DNA of 57,862 nucleotides from Bradyrhizobium sp. AT1 (GTDB lineage: Bacteria > Pseudomonadota > Alphaproteobacteria > Rhizobiales > Xanthobacteraceae): assembly GCF_001590795.1 (NCBI RefSeq), contig NZ_JXDL01000001.1, positions 1,862,044 through 1,919,905 of the forward strand. The letters run 5' to 3'. The position numbers and the translations under genes are program-made. Under the pieces are notes generated by a model. It worked only from the letters and a program-made list of their open reading frames with translations. It did no database searches and was not told the origin of the DNA. Shown in pieces: positions 30,893 through 38,262 of this stretch; position 1 is the first letter of the stretch, and each line of letters opens with the position of its first letter.

Positions 30893-31558
30893 TTACTCCG
30901 CCGCCTCTGCGTTGATCTCCGCCGAGACCTGGCGGATGGCGCGGGCGAGCAGGTTCGGATCCTGCGCGCCGGAGACGGCGTATTTCTGCGCGAACACGTA
31001 GGTCGGCACGCCGGAGATGCCTTTCTCGGCGGCTTCCTGCGCATCCCCTGACACGCGCGCGACGTCCTCGTCGGTGGCGAGGCGCTTGCGGACGTCCTCG
31101 GCATCGAGGCCGATCTCGGCGGCCGCCTGCACCAGCACATTCACGTCGGTGAGATCGCCGCCGTCGCGGAAATACAGCTCCATCAGGCGCTGCTTCATCT
31201 CGGGCGCCTTGCCGATCGCCTCCGCCCAGAGGATCAGACGATGGCAGTCGGTCGTGTTGGGCTGGCGCGCCACCAACTCGGGCTTGTAGACGAGGCCCTC
31301 CTCGCTCGCGGCCGCGACGACGCGTCCAGCAATGCCCTTATAGGCTTCGACCGAGCCGAACTTCTGGGTGAGATAGGCCTCCCGGCTGATGCCCTCGCGC
31401 GGCACCCAGGGATTGAGGAAGAAGGGGCGGAAATTGAGCTTGACCGGGACATCCGGCACCAGCGCCAGCGCGCTCTCGATGCGGTGCTTGCCGATATAGC
31501 ACCACGGGCACACCACGTCGGAGACGACGTCGATCTGGAGCGGTTTCAGCGTGCTCAT
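30893..31558 (-). CDS. DsbA-family (FrnE-like) oxidoreductase
   Basis: A 221-aa thioredoxin-fold protein with the CPWC motif at residues 18-21 (SDVVCPWCYIGKHRIE), ending with GISGVPTYVFAQKYA, which contains the cis-proline. No signal peptide, so cytosolic, as in FrnE and related 2-hydroxychromene-2-carboxylate isomerase-like proteins. Function may be thiol-disulfide exchange in oxidative stress. Convergent with the GNAT gene, with six bases between the stops. Confidence 0.87.
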   Translation of the reverse strand: MSTLKPLQIDVVSDVVCPWCYIGKHRIESALALVPDVPVKLNFRPFFLNPWVPREGISREAYLTQKFGSVEAYKGIAGRVVAAASEEGLVYKPELVARQPNTTDCHRLILWAEAIGKAPEMKQRLMELYFRDGGDLTDVNVLVQAAAEIGLDAEDVRKRLATDEDVARVSGDAQEAAEKGISGVPTYVFAQKYAVSGAQDPNLLARAIRQVSAEINAEAAE

Positions 31559-31639
31559 GTCAGGCGCCTCCTTCGGGCAATACGGGTTCGTCGGAAGATA
31601 AGCCGAACCTGCTCCGAGGCAAGAGCGCCAAGGGGGCCG

Positions 31640-32461
31640 CTAAGTCATGGCTGCTGCCATCTGCCTGAGCCGCTCGGCGGTGCGCTCGTCCGCCGGGAAG
31701 AACGTCTCCAGCGCCAGCTCCGACAGGGTGATGTCGACCGGCGTGCCGAACACCATGGTGGTGGAGAAGAAACTAAGTATCTCCCCATCATGGCGCAGTT
31801 TGAAGGGAATCGCGACACTGTCGCTCGACAGCGGCGCCGCACGCGCCGGCATGGGGTAGCTCTTCAGATCGTTGTAGAGCTTGATCAGCCCGGGGTCTGC
31901 GGTCGCCTCGCACTGCCGGTGCAGGCGTTCCAACAGGTGCCCGCACCATTCGGCGAGATTGACCGTGCGCGGCGCCAGCGCCTCGGGATCGAAGGCGAGC
32001 CGCAGCACGTTCAACGGCTGGCCGAGCAGGTGCGCCGGAATGCCCTCAAGCAGCGGCGCCACCATGCGATTGGCGGAGACCAGGTTCCAGTGCCGGTCGA
32101 CCGCGAGCGCGGGATTGGGCTCATGCGCCTTGAGGACGAGGTCGATCGCCTGGCGGGCTGATTTCAAGGCGGGATCCTCCAGCGGACGCTGCTGGAAGGC
32201 CGGCGCGTAGCCGGCAGCAACCAGCAGCACGTTGCGCTCGCGCAAGGGCACGTCGAGACGCTCGGCGAGCCTGAGCACCATGTCGCGCGACGGCGCGGCG
32301 CGGCCGGTCTCGACGAAGCTGAGATGCCGCGCCGAAATCTCGGCTTCGCCGGCGAGATCGAGCTGGCTCATGCGGCGGCGCTGCCGCCATTCGCGCAAAT
32401 GGTCGCCGATATGGACCGGCTGGCTGCGTTCGGACCGTGCCGTGGATGCATGTGCGTTCAT
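31640..32461 (-). CDS. XRE-family transcriptional regulator with MmyB-type sensor domain
   Basis: A 273-aa regulator: an N-terminal helix-turn-helix (HIGDHLREWRQRRRMSQLDL with EISARHLSFVETGR) and a C-terminal MmyB-like domain with SANRMVAPLLEGIPAHLL and a conserved ANR region. The MmyB domain binds a small hydrophobic ligand in related proteins. It is divergent to the two small genes at 32563 and 32826 with a gap of about 100 bases, so regulation of that pair is a reasonable guess. Confidence 0.85.
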   Translation of the reverse strand: MNAHASTARSERSQPVHIGDHLREWRQRRRMSQLDLAGEAEISARHLSFVETGRAAPSRDMVLRLAERLDVPLRERNVLLVAAGYAPAFQQRPLEDPALKSARQAIDLVLKAHEPNPALAVDRHWNLVSANRMVAPLLEGIPAHLLGQPLNVLRLAFDPEALAPRTVNLAEWCGHLLERLHRQCEATADPGLIKLYNDLKSYPMPARAAPLSSDSVAIPFKLRHDGEILSFFSTTMVFGTPVDITLSELALETFFPADERTAERLRQMAAAMT

Positions 32462-32562
32462 GATCGGAAACCTATCACGCAGATTTCGGCCCTTCCATTA
32501 CCAGGGAGGTAATCGAATTGGCTCTCGGACCAGCGCATCTTCGGTCGCAACAGGAGATGACC

Positions 32563-32793
32563 ATGATCGCGCTGCTGCTGTACCGGACCGTCGCCGACCA
32601 CGTTCTTCCGTGGGCCATGACGCTCGCCACCCGCCTGCTGGCGCGCAGCCTCAACATGCCCGAGCCGCTGGTGCATTCGACCGGTGACTACGTGGTCGCG
32701 CAGGTCATCGCCTTCGAGCATGGCGTCGGCAGGAGCCTCTGCCCGTTCCGCCTCGCCCGCCTGCTCCGCGCCTGGTGGCGCGGACGGCAGTGA
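32563..32793 (+). CDS. Hypothetical protein (76 aa), target candidate of the XRE regulator
   Basis: Starts MIALLLYRTVADHVLPWAMT; the sequence looks hydrophobic at first and basic at its end (RLLRAWWRGRQ). I do not recognise it. AGGAG at 32552-32556 is six bases before the ATG at 32563; an ATG at 32557 would leave no spacing. It lies 32 bases ahead of the membrane gene on the same strand and diverges from the XRE gene. Confidence 0.55.
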   Translation: MIALLLYRTVADHVLPWAMTLATRLLARSLNMPEPLVHSTGDYVVAQVIAFEHGVGRSLCPFRLARLLRAWWRGRQ

Positions 32794-32825
32794 ATTTCAC
32801 CCCAGCCCAGCCAAGGAGACTACCG

Positions 32826-33224
32826 ATGATCGACGCATCCACCTTCCTCCGCCGCGCCCTGCTCGCCGACGCAATCTTCAGCGGCGTCGCCGCGCTCGGC
32901 TTCACCTTCGGCGCGAGCGCGTTCGCGGCTCTGTTCAATCTGCCGGAAGCATTGCTGCGCGAGACCGGCCTGTTCCTGATCGCCTATGCCGCGCTGGTCG
33001 GCTGGCTGGCCTCGCGCGCCTCGGTGGCGAAGCCGCTGGTGCTGCTGGTCGTGGTAGGCAATGCGGCCTGGACGATCGGCAGCATCGCGCTGCTGTTCTC
33101 CGGCGCGGTGTCGCCGAATATCGCCGGCGAGCTCATGGTCGTCGCGCAGGCCATCGCCACCGGCGTGTTTGCCGAGCTGCAATATGTGGGGTTGCGGCGT
33201 AGCAGCACCGTTGCGGTCGCGTGA
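32826..33224 (+). CDS. Small integral membrane protein (132 aa)
   Basis: Four hydrophobic segments are visible (ALLADAIFSGVAALGFTFGA, TGLFLIAYAALVGWLA, PLVLLVVVGNAAWTIGSIAL, ELMVVAQAIATGVFAEL). Similar four-TM proteins are annotated as hypothetical in Bradyrhizobium. AAGGAG lies about nine bases upstream of the ATG at 32826. Likely cotranscribed with the 76-aa gene and controlled by the divergent XRE regulator. A repeat starts seven bases after the stop. Confidence 0.7.
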   Translation: MIDASTFLRRALLADAIFSGVAALGFTFGASAFAALFNLPEALLRETGLFLIAYAALVGWLASRASVAKPLVLLVVVGNAAWTIGSIALLFSGAVSPNIAGELMVVAQAIATGVFAELQYVGLRRSSTVAVA

Positions 33225-33230
33225 CCCTCT

Positions 33231-33369
33231 CGTGTCCCGGACGCGCTGCAGCGCTCTTGCGCTGCTGCGCAGAGCCGGGACCCATGCCACACGGATCGCT
33301 CGCGGATACATGGGCCCCGGCTCAGCAGCGCACCGCTGAAGAAGCGCTGCGCTGCGTCCGGGGCACGAG
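33231..33369. repeat. Dispersed inverted repeat, family D copy 1
   Basis: Begins CGTGTCCCGGACGCGCTGCAGCG and ends GCTGCGTCCGGGGCACGAG, so the ends are inverted. The middle has AGAGCCGGGACCCATGC. The same start and middle occur at 42545-42660, proving a dispersed family in this window. No coding capacity. Confidence 0.8.
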
Positions 33370-33519
33370 ACCGTGTTTTTTGCACACCCGTTTCCACAAT
33401 TGTCATGACGAGCGGAATATGCGGCACCAAATTGCTCTTTCAACGGGGAGATTCATGGCAGACACGCCTTGGCAATCTCGCGGCAGATTGTGCCCGAGGC
33501 TTGCTGTCGTTGGGCGCCC

Positions 33520-34080
33520 TCTATCTTACCAAAGGGCGCAGGGAAGGCCGGGCGCCGGCGGCACCCGAGTCCGTGTACAAGGAAATGCACACGGGGAGGA
33601 CTACAGGTGATGCCGGTCGCCCGGCCTTCCCTGCGCGGATGGTTTTAACGGTGTCCTTCGCGCTCTCCTCGGGGAGCGTTGCACTATTGCCCCCGTCACC
33701 TCGCCGCTGTTCGATGCGCGTGCCGGTTGGCCGCTGCATCACCGCGAGGCTTGACGCCAGAACCGCGGGCGTCGGGACCACACGACTTCTCCGTCCGCGG
33801 ACGGCCTGACCTCAGCGCCCGGGGCTTAGTGTGCGCACCCCAGACCATCGACCAAACCGCTGTGACCGCGCCGTGTCGTATGCGCGTTATGCCGGGACTC
33901 AGCGGTCGCCCGCCCCTGTCCCCACGCAACCGCGCCGGCGCTACCGCGTCCACCGCACCCCGGCCCGCATTTCGTGACGATCGCGAAGCGCCCCTCTGGC
34001 AGGGCCGGGATGGAAAACGTATGCCACAAATCCGAATTTCGGAAAAGCGATATATTTTTGGCGAAAGGGGTTGACGGGTT
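33520..34080. repeat. Probable long dispersed repeat (gene-free)
   Basis: A stretch of about 560 bases with no convincing gene. Frames read in either direction give low-complexity, arginine/proline-rich shadows. The translated patterns GRREGRAPAAP and ASGPHDF, and the palindrome GGCCTTCCCTGCGC/GCGCAGGGAAGGCC at its ends near 33537 and 33620, remind me of a dispersed unit in Bradyrhizobium genomes. This is recall, not a search. Base composition drops toward the right end. Confidence 0.45.
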
Positions 34081-34193
34081 TTGGGTGTTTTGCCCGACGC
34101 CTCTCCTTGAGAAGCATTGCCGCACGCCCCTGGAAGCTATTCGCATCCGCCGTCGTCATGGGCGGCAGCCACATCGCCTTTGAGGGACGTGCC

Positions 34194-34376
34194 CTACTCC
34201 TCTGCCGGATCGTCCATCGCGTCTATTTCCGCCAAGGTAAAGCTATCCGGGTCGCCCTCGCAGAAAATTGGGAAGCAAGGAAACTCGCCGGGAGATCGTC
34301 GTTTGATGCGCCTGATTGCGCTGCGTAGAGGCATATAGCCGCGGCCGACCAAGTAGGCATTACAATCTAGGTCCAT
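34194..34376 (-). CDS. Hypothetical protein (60 aa) of accessory region
   Basis: Starts MDLDCNAYLVGRGYMPLRSA and ends DAMDDPAEE. AAGGAG lies nine bases ahead of the ATG. Composition differs from core genes and no family is evident. It lies in a repeat-rich accessory stretch; 34377-34694 next to it holds no feature I can support. Confidence 0.4.
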   Translation of the reverse strand: MDLDCNAYLVGRGYMPLRSAIRRIKRRSPGEFPCFPIFCEGDPDSFTLAEIDAMDDPAEE

Positions 34377-34694
34377 TTCGAATCGCTCCTTGAGGTTGAC
34401 AGAGCGATGGTAAGACGGACCAGCCGGAACTGGGCAGGGTTATCCACCGTACCCATTATCTCCTCGATCTGTTGAAGGGAAGCGAACCACTACGCCTGAC
34501 GGAGCGAGTTGGAGAGTTTGGTCCCGCTCTCACTAGCGAACCTAAGCGAACATTTCGAAGTGGGCCGGTTGTGGCCGGTGATCGAACCTACGCTGCGGAG
34601 TCCTGAGGGAAAGTGGCCAACCTGCTCTTGGCAAGGTTTGCGATCGCTCGAAAATTGCGCTTAGCTAAGATTTTCAACCAGAAGGACTTTAGCG

Positions 34695-34994
34695 GTGAAC
34701 GCTCTCATTCTCGTTGCTCTAGCGGGTCTGCTTCACCCCTCAGGCAATTTCGTCAGCGAACGCCCCGACGCCTCATTGATTGCTCCGGTTCAATATACTG
34801 CCGGGATGGCGCCTTGCTCACGGTACACGCCGCACGGCGCGCCGTGCTTCTGCAACCATGGTGTCTTTCGAGGTTCAGGCGCAGCTGCGCACAACCCTGA
34901 TTTCTATCTCGACGAGCGAGGACACTCTGTCAGAAAGGGGTTTCATACGACCTATTACAAAGGAACGCACAGCAACTTCTGCACACGAGATTGA
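34695..34994 (+). CDS. Possible exported protein (99 aa), weak
   Basis: A GTG-started frame reads MNALILVALAGLLHPSGNFV, a weak signal-like start, then a Cys-containing region (APCSRYTPHGAPCFCNHG) and DLDERGHSVRKG-type sequence with several Tyr and His. AAGGAC about 12 bases before is a poor ribosome site. Composition is less GC-rich than core genes. I cannot assign a function and coding status is uncertain. Confidence 0.3.
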   Translation: MNALILVALAGLLHPSGNFVSERPDASLIAPVQYTAGMAPCSRYTPHGAPCFCNHGVFRGSGAAAHNPDFYLDERGHSVRKGFHTTYYKGTHSNFCTRD

Positions 34995-35123
34995 GCGCCA
35001 ACCTGAAGGAAGTGCACTTTCGCGTGAGCCCCCTAATGATCTCTGATTAGGCGCTCGAATCGCCACTGTTCAATCCGGAACCACACTGCTTTGCTGTCTC
35101 TGGCAAAACTCAGGAGGCAGCAT

Positions 35124-35333
35124 ATGCCAAAGACTTTCGATTTCGATAGCAACGCGAGCGGTGTCGCGGTTCGCGCCGTTCTAACTGCATACGTGACGCC
35201 GCGATGCGCCGGCGACGTTGAGATCGACTACCACATCGATCGCCTCAAGAACGAGCTAGAGGCCATGAGACGGCCGCTGAAGGCAAAACTACTGAAGCGC
35301 TGCGCTAACCCAGATGAACTGCCGCCACCTTAA
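35124..35333 (+). CDS. Small hypothetical protein (69 aa)
   Basis: Starts MPKTFDFDSNASGVAVRAVL and ends CANPDELPPP. It looks like a small soluble alpha/beta protein with a basic helix (RLKNELEAMRRPLKAKLLKR). A perfect AGGAGG lies seven bases upstream of the ATG at 35124, which is good evidence for translation. No known family. It is in the gene-poor region before the SET gene. Confidence 0.6.
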   Translation: MPKTFDFDSNASGVAVRAVLTAYVTPRCAGDVEIDYHIDRLKNELEAMRRPLKAKLLKRCANPDELPPP

Positions 35334-35401
35334 CAGCAGCCGCCCAGCGCCCCTGAGCGAGCCCGGAGGGTGGAAGGGCGGCACGCGTTACTGCCGATAC
35401 A

Positions 35402-35965
35402 CTATGCCTTGCCGCGGCCGGCCTTGCCGGCGAAGTGAGTGCCGTTGAGCCTCTTCTTGACGGCCTTGGTCGTCGAACTCTTCGCGCCTGCCTTCTTCGC
35501 CTTGCGCGCCTTCACCTTGGCGGCTTCCGCCCGCGCCTCGGCGCGCAGCTTCTTGCGCTTCTTCTCGCAGGACTCGCACTTGCAGCCGATCGGCTTCAGA
35601 TAGGCTTTGAAATAATCGGTGCCGTAATCGTAGTTGATCTCGTCGCCCGGCTCGATGTTCTTGATCGCCTTGATGAACACCTTGCGCTCGCGCGGGCGAA
35701 CGTCGGACTCGGCGTTAGGGCGGCAGGAATGGTTGATGTAGCGGGCCAGGTTCTTGCGCACCGAGCCGTCGATGGTCCAGCGGCCGTTGAGCTCGAACAG
35801 ATATTTGTTCTCGATCTCGTCGTGGGCTGGAATCCGCGAATCCAGGATCGGTCCGAAATAGCGGATGATCCTTGTGCCCTTCTTGATTGGCTTGGTGGCG
35901 AAGAGGCCGAGCCCGGTTTTGGAACGGCCGACGCGATAGGATTTGCTGGAAGCGATGGCTGGCAT
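35402..35965 (-). CDS. SET-domain protein lysine methyltransferase
   Basis: A 187-aa protein. Core SET motifs: GLGLFATKPIKKGTRI (SAM-binding start), the knot motif RYINHSCRPNA (N78-H79-S80), and EINYDYG (Y112/Y114). A post-SET zinc cluster CKCESC (C128, C130, C133) follows. The last 55 residues are very Lys/Ala-rich. The start is ATG at 35965; a TTG two codons upstream is less likely. SET enzymes methylate lysines of proteins using SAM; bacterial forms are rare. A lysine-rich histone-like protein is encoded about 800 bases away. Confidence 0.9.
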   Translation of the reverse strand: MPAIASSKSYRVGRSKTGLGLFATKPIKKGTRIIRYFGPILDSRIPAHDEIENKYLFELNGRWTIDGSVRKNLARYINHSCRPNAESDVRPRERKVFIKAIKNIEPGDEINYDYGTDYFKAYLKPIGCKCESCEKKRKKLRAEARAEAAKVKARKAKKAGAKSSTTKAVKKRLNGTHFAGKAGRGKA

Positions 35966-36126
35966 GATCAAGAGAAAAGAGGACGCGAACGAGGCACGAT
36001 GCCTCAGGCGAAGCCGCTCTTCTAGAACGATTCCGCGCCGCTGTCAGGCCTATCCCACCCCTGTTTGAACCTTGCCCACAATGAAGACGTCTGATGGTAC
36101 GGAGTTCCCGTACCGTCAAAGCCCTC

Positions 36127-36735
36127 ATGATGAACCTTATCGCCCGCATTGGCCTCGCCGCCTTGATCAGTTGCATCGGCCTGAACGGCGCCGACGCCCA
36201 ATCCGTGGGCAGCACCTACACCTCGACGGCGCCAAAGAACTGCCGCCCCATCGGCAAGCCCAGCGAGCTCGACGGCAGCACGACGCGCAGCTGTCCGGGC
36301 AAGGACGGCCTCTTGGTGCTGATCGCCGAGGACGATCTGCGCGAAACCGTCTCGGTCGGCCGCAATCGCAAGGCTGCCGCCGAAGAACCCGCCGCCAAGG
36401 TCTGGTTCGGCCCGTTCAATTCATCGGAGACCACGATCGAGTGGCGCTCCGTGGGCGAAAAGCCATTCGCGATCATCCAGCGCTGGCACATCGCCGACAA
36501 CGGCGATCCCGACAAGCAGGGGCGGCCGAACACCAAGGCCATGCTGGTCGTGACCCGGCTGCCGCCGGGCCCGGTCTGCCACGTCGCCTATGTCGATGCG
36601 ATTGCGAACCCGACCGCCAATGAGCTCGCGCGCAAGGCCGCGGACGATTTCGCCCGCAGCTTCGCTTGCGGCAAGGACGAGGTGAAGATCATCGGCACGC
36701 GCGGCCGCGCGGTCGAGCTGGCGACGATGCGTTAG
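36127..36735 (+). CDS. Exported hypothetical protein (202 aa)
   Basis: Signal peptide MMNLIARIGLAALISCIGLN ending GADAQ, then a mature part with NCRPIGKPSELDGSTTRSCP, WFGPFNSSETTIEWRSVGEK and VCHVAYVDAIANPTANELAR. Four Cys could give two disulfides. I recall similar exported proteins in Bradyrhizobium; no function known. I chose the MM at 36127 as start because it gives a typical signal peptide; an ATG 11 codons upstream exists. Its end overlaps the stop of the lysine-rich gene by four bases (convergent). Confidence 0.75.
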   Translation: MMNLIARIGLAALISCIGLNGADAQSVGSTYTSTAPKNCRPIGKPSELDGSTTRSCPGKDGLLVLIAEDDLRETVSVGRNRKAAAEEPAAKVWFGPFNSSETTIEWRSVGEKPFAIIQRWHIADNGDPDKQGRPNTKAMLVVTRLPPGPVCHVAYVDAIANPTANELARKAADDFARSFACGKDEVKIIGTRGRAVELATMR

Positions 36736-37379
36736 CCTCTCGCCTTGGCACGCCGATAGCGCGCCAGCAGCCGCTCGCCCTTCGCCGCAATCCGCCGTGC
36801 CGCCGCCGCCGTCCTGGGAACCGGCTCGCCCCAGGCATGGGCCGACAGCGCGTGCCGGGTCGGTTGCCCCTTCGCATCGACCAGCGGCGGCAGTTTCGCG
36901 CGGCCATAGAAGCGAACGGCCCAGCTGCCTTTCCGCCGCATCTCCTGCGGCGTCATCTCTGACTCGGGCTTGGTGACGCCGGGCCGCAAATGGGCGCCCT
37001 GCTTGCGGGCGAACGCCTTGCGGCCCGCTGCGGTCAGGCCGCCGCGCGGATCCTTTTCGCGCGCGGATACGCGGTGCTTGGGAGACTTGGCCTTCTTCGC
37101 GGTGCGCTTGCGGGTCTTCTTCGCTGACGTCCTCGACTTTGCTTTCGAGGATTTCGACTTCGAAGCTTTCTTGGAGATCTTCTTGGTCGTCTTCTTCTTG
37201 GAGGACTTCTTCTTCGCTGCCATGCGCATGTTGTCCACGAGGTTGGGATAGCGGCGGCCGGCGCGGCGGGCGCGCGCTTTCGCCGCCGATTTTTGCGCCG
37301 GGCTCAGATGCTTGGAGGCCTTGCCGGCCCGCTTGCGGGGATTCGAACGTTTCCAGGGAGCGCGTGCTTTCTTTGCCAT
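36732..37379 (-). CDS. Lysine-rich histone-H1-like protein with DUF6321-type C-terminus
   Basis: A 215-aa very basic protein. Residues about 1-100 are an H1-like tail of Lys/Arg/Ala/Ser (KKKSSKKKTTKKISKKASKS and so on), preceded by SPAQKSAAKARARRAGRRYP. The C-terminal half has PRGGLTAAGRKAFARKQGAH, TPQEMRRKGSWAVRFYGR and SAHAWGEPVP, which I recall as a DUF6321-type domain. The tail suggests binding to nucleic acid. It is convergent with the exported gene and close to the SET methyltransferase. The role is not established. Confidence 0.8.
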   Translation of the reverse strand: MAKKARAPWKRSNPRKRAGKASKHLSPAQKSAAKARARRAGRRYPNLVDNMRMAAKKKSSKKKTTKKISKKASKSKSSKAKSRTSAKKTRKRTAKKAKSPKHRVSAREKDPRGGLTAAGRKAFARKQGAHLRPGVTKPESEMTPQEMRRKGSWAVRFYGRAKLPPLVDAKGQPTRHALSAHAWGEPVPRTAAAARRIAAKGERLLARYRRAKARG

Positions 37380-37425
37380 GCGGCGTCAACGCCGGATCAT
37401 GGCAAGAGTTGCGCTCGACTGTTGA

Positions 37426-38157
37426 TCAGACGCCGGACGGCTTTCCCGCGATGGGCGCCGTCAGCATCGCCTCGAGCAGGCGTTCGGCCGTGGTGCCCTC
37501 GGGCAAACGGCCCAAAATATCCGCGAGCCGTCCGTCAAGCAGCAGCGTGGTGAAGCCGTGCACCATCGACCAGGCACGCGCGATCGCCGCGCCCTGGTTC
37601 AGCGTCAGCGCATCTTCGCTGATCTGCTCCTGCCGCATCGCGCCGATGGCATTCGCAAGTCCGGCGAAAGAAGCCTCGGCCGCTTCGTGCAGCGCGGGCC
37701 TGGAATAATCGAGCCGCTCGGTGCGGAACATGATGCCGTACATGCCCGGATGAGCCTGCGCGTAGGCGACATAGGCCTTCGGCCGCGCCAGGGCGCGTTC
37801 GAGCGGGGTGCTGGCCGCGTCCGAGGACGAGGCCATCGCGGCGTTGAATTGACGGAAGCCGACGGCCGCAAGCTCGCTGAGGAGCCCGGTGAGATCACCG
37901 AAATGATGGGTTGGCGCGGCATGCGAGACGCCCGCCTCGCGCGCCACCGCGCGCAAGGTGAGGCCGGAGAGCCCCTCCCGTTCCAGCACCCGTTCGGCGG
38001 CCTGGAGCAGCGCCTCACGCAGCGCACCATGATGATAGGGCGTCTCGGACTTCGCACTCGCTGCGCGGCGCGAGGGACGCGATGCCGCGGTCGATGTCGC
38101 TCTTCTGGGGGCACGCGGGCGTCGCGCGGTTTCGCTCTTGGTGTCTGTCTTGGCCAT
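37426..38157 (-). CDS. TetR-family regulator of the carotenoid-oxygenase locus
   Basis: A 243-aa TetR protein: a Lys/Ala/Arg-rich N-terminal tail of about 40 residues, then the HTH region (ALREALLQAAERVLEREGLS, SHAAPTHHFGDLTGLL) and a C-terminal ligand domain. The start ATG at 38157 follows a promoter whose -35 contains a half operator (38187-38192). An open extension of the same frame far upstream runs over the oxygenase gene on the other strand and is rejected. Expected to repress the divergent oxygenase and the module at 39955. Confidence 0.9.
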   Translation of the reverse strand: MAKTDTKSETARRPRAPRRATSTAASRPSRRAASAKSETPYHHGALREALLQAAERVLEREGLSGLTLRAVAREAGVSHAAPTHHFGDLTGLLSELAAVGFRQFNAAMASSSDAASTPLERALARPKAYVAYAQAHPGMYGIMFRTERLDYSRPALHEAAEASFAGLANAIGAMRQEQISEDALTLNQGAAIARAWSMVHGFTTLLLDGRLADILGRLPEGTTAERLLEAMLTAPIAGKPSGV

Positions 38158-38163
38158 TTGCAA

Positions 38164-38192
38164 GCTATATGACGCAATATTGACAGTGTAAA
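38164..38192 (-). promoter_or_regulatory. tetR promoter overlapping a half operator
   Basis: On the minus strand, -35 TTTACA (38192-38187) and -10 TATAGC (38169-38164) are 17 bases apart. The -35 lies within the ATCTTTAC half site, so the regulator could limit its own expression. Confidence 0.6.
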
Positions 38193-38248
38193 GATTTCGC
38201 TTGACCGAAACGACAATCGGCGTTATCTGATCTTTACGATGTAAAGAT
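38180..38248 (+). promoter_or_regulatory. Promoter/operator module 1 (carotenoid oxygenase)
   Basis: TTGACAGTGTAAAGATTTCG and CTTGACC occupy 38180-38206. -35 TTGACC (38201-38206), 17 bases, and a weak -10 TATCTG (38224-38229) are followed directly by the perfect palindrome ATCTTTAC-GAT-GTAAAGAT (38230-38248). The palindrome spans the expected transcription start, a classic repressor position. A single GTAAAGAT half site is at 38188-38195. Confidence 0.75.
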
Positions 38249-38262
38249 AGGGAGGATATGCC

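Noticed and set aside
33405..33809. 134-codon frame in the gene-poor region
   Set aside because: It lies within the probable dispersed repeat, has no ribosome site and a Pro/Arg-rich low-complexity product.
34575..34595. GGTGATCGAACC resembling a tRNA T-arm on the minus strand
   Set aside because: The base after the loop is A, not C, so the T stem cannot close, and no acceptor, D or anticodon stem can be drawn around it.
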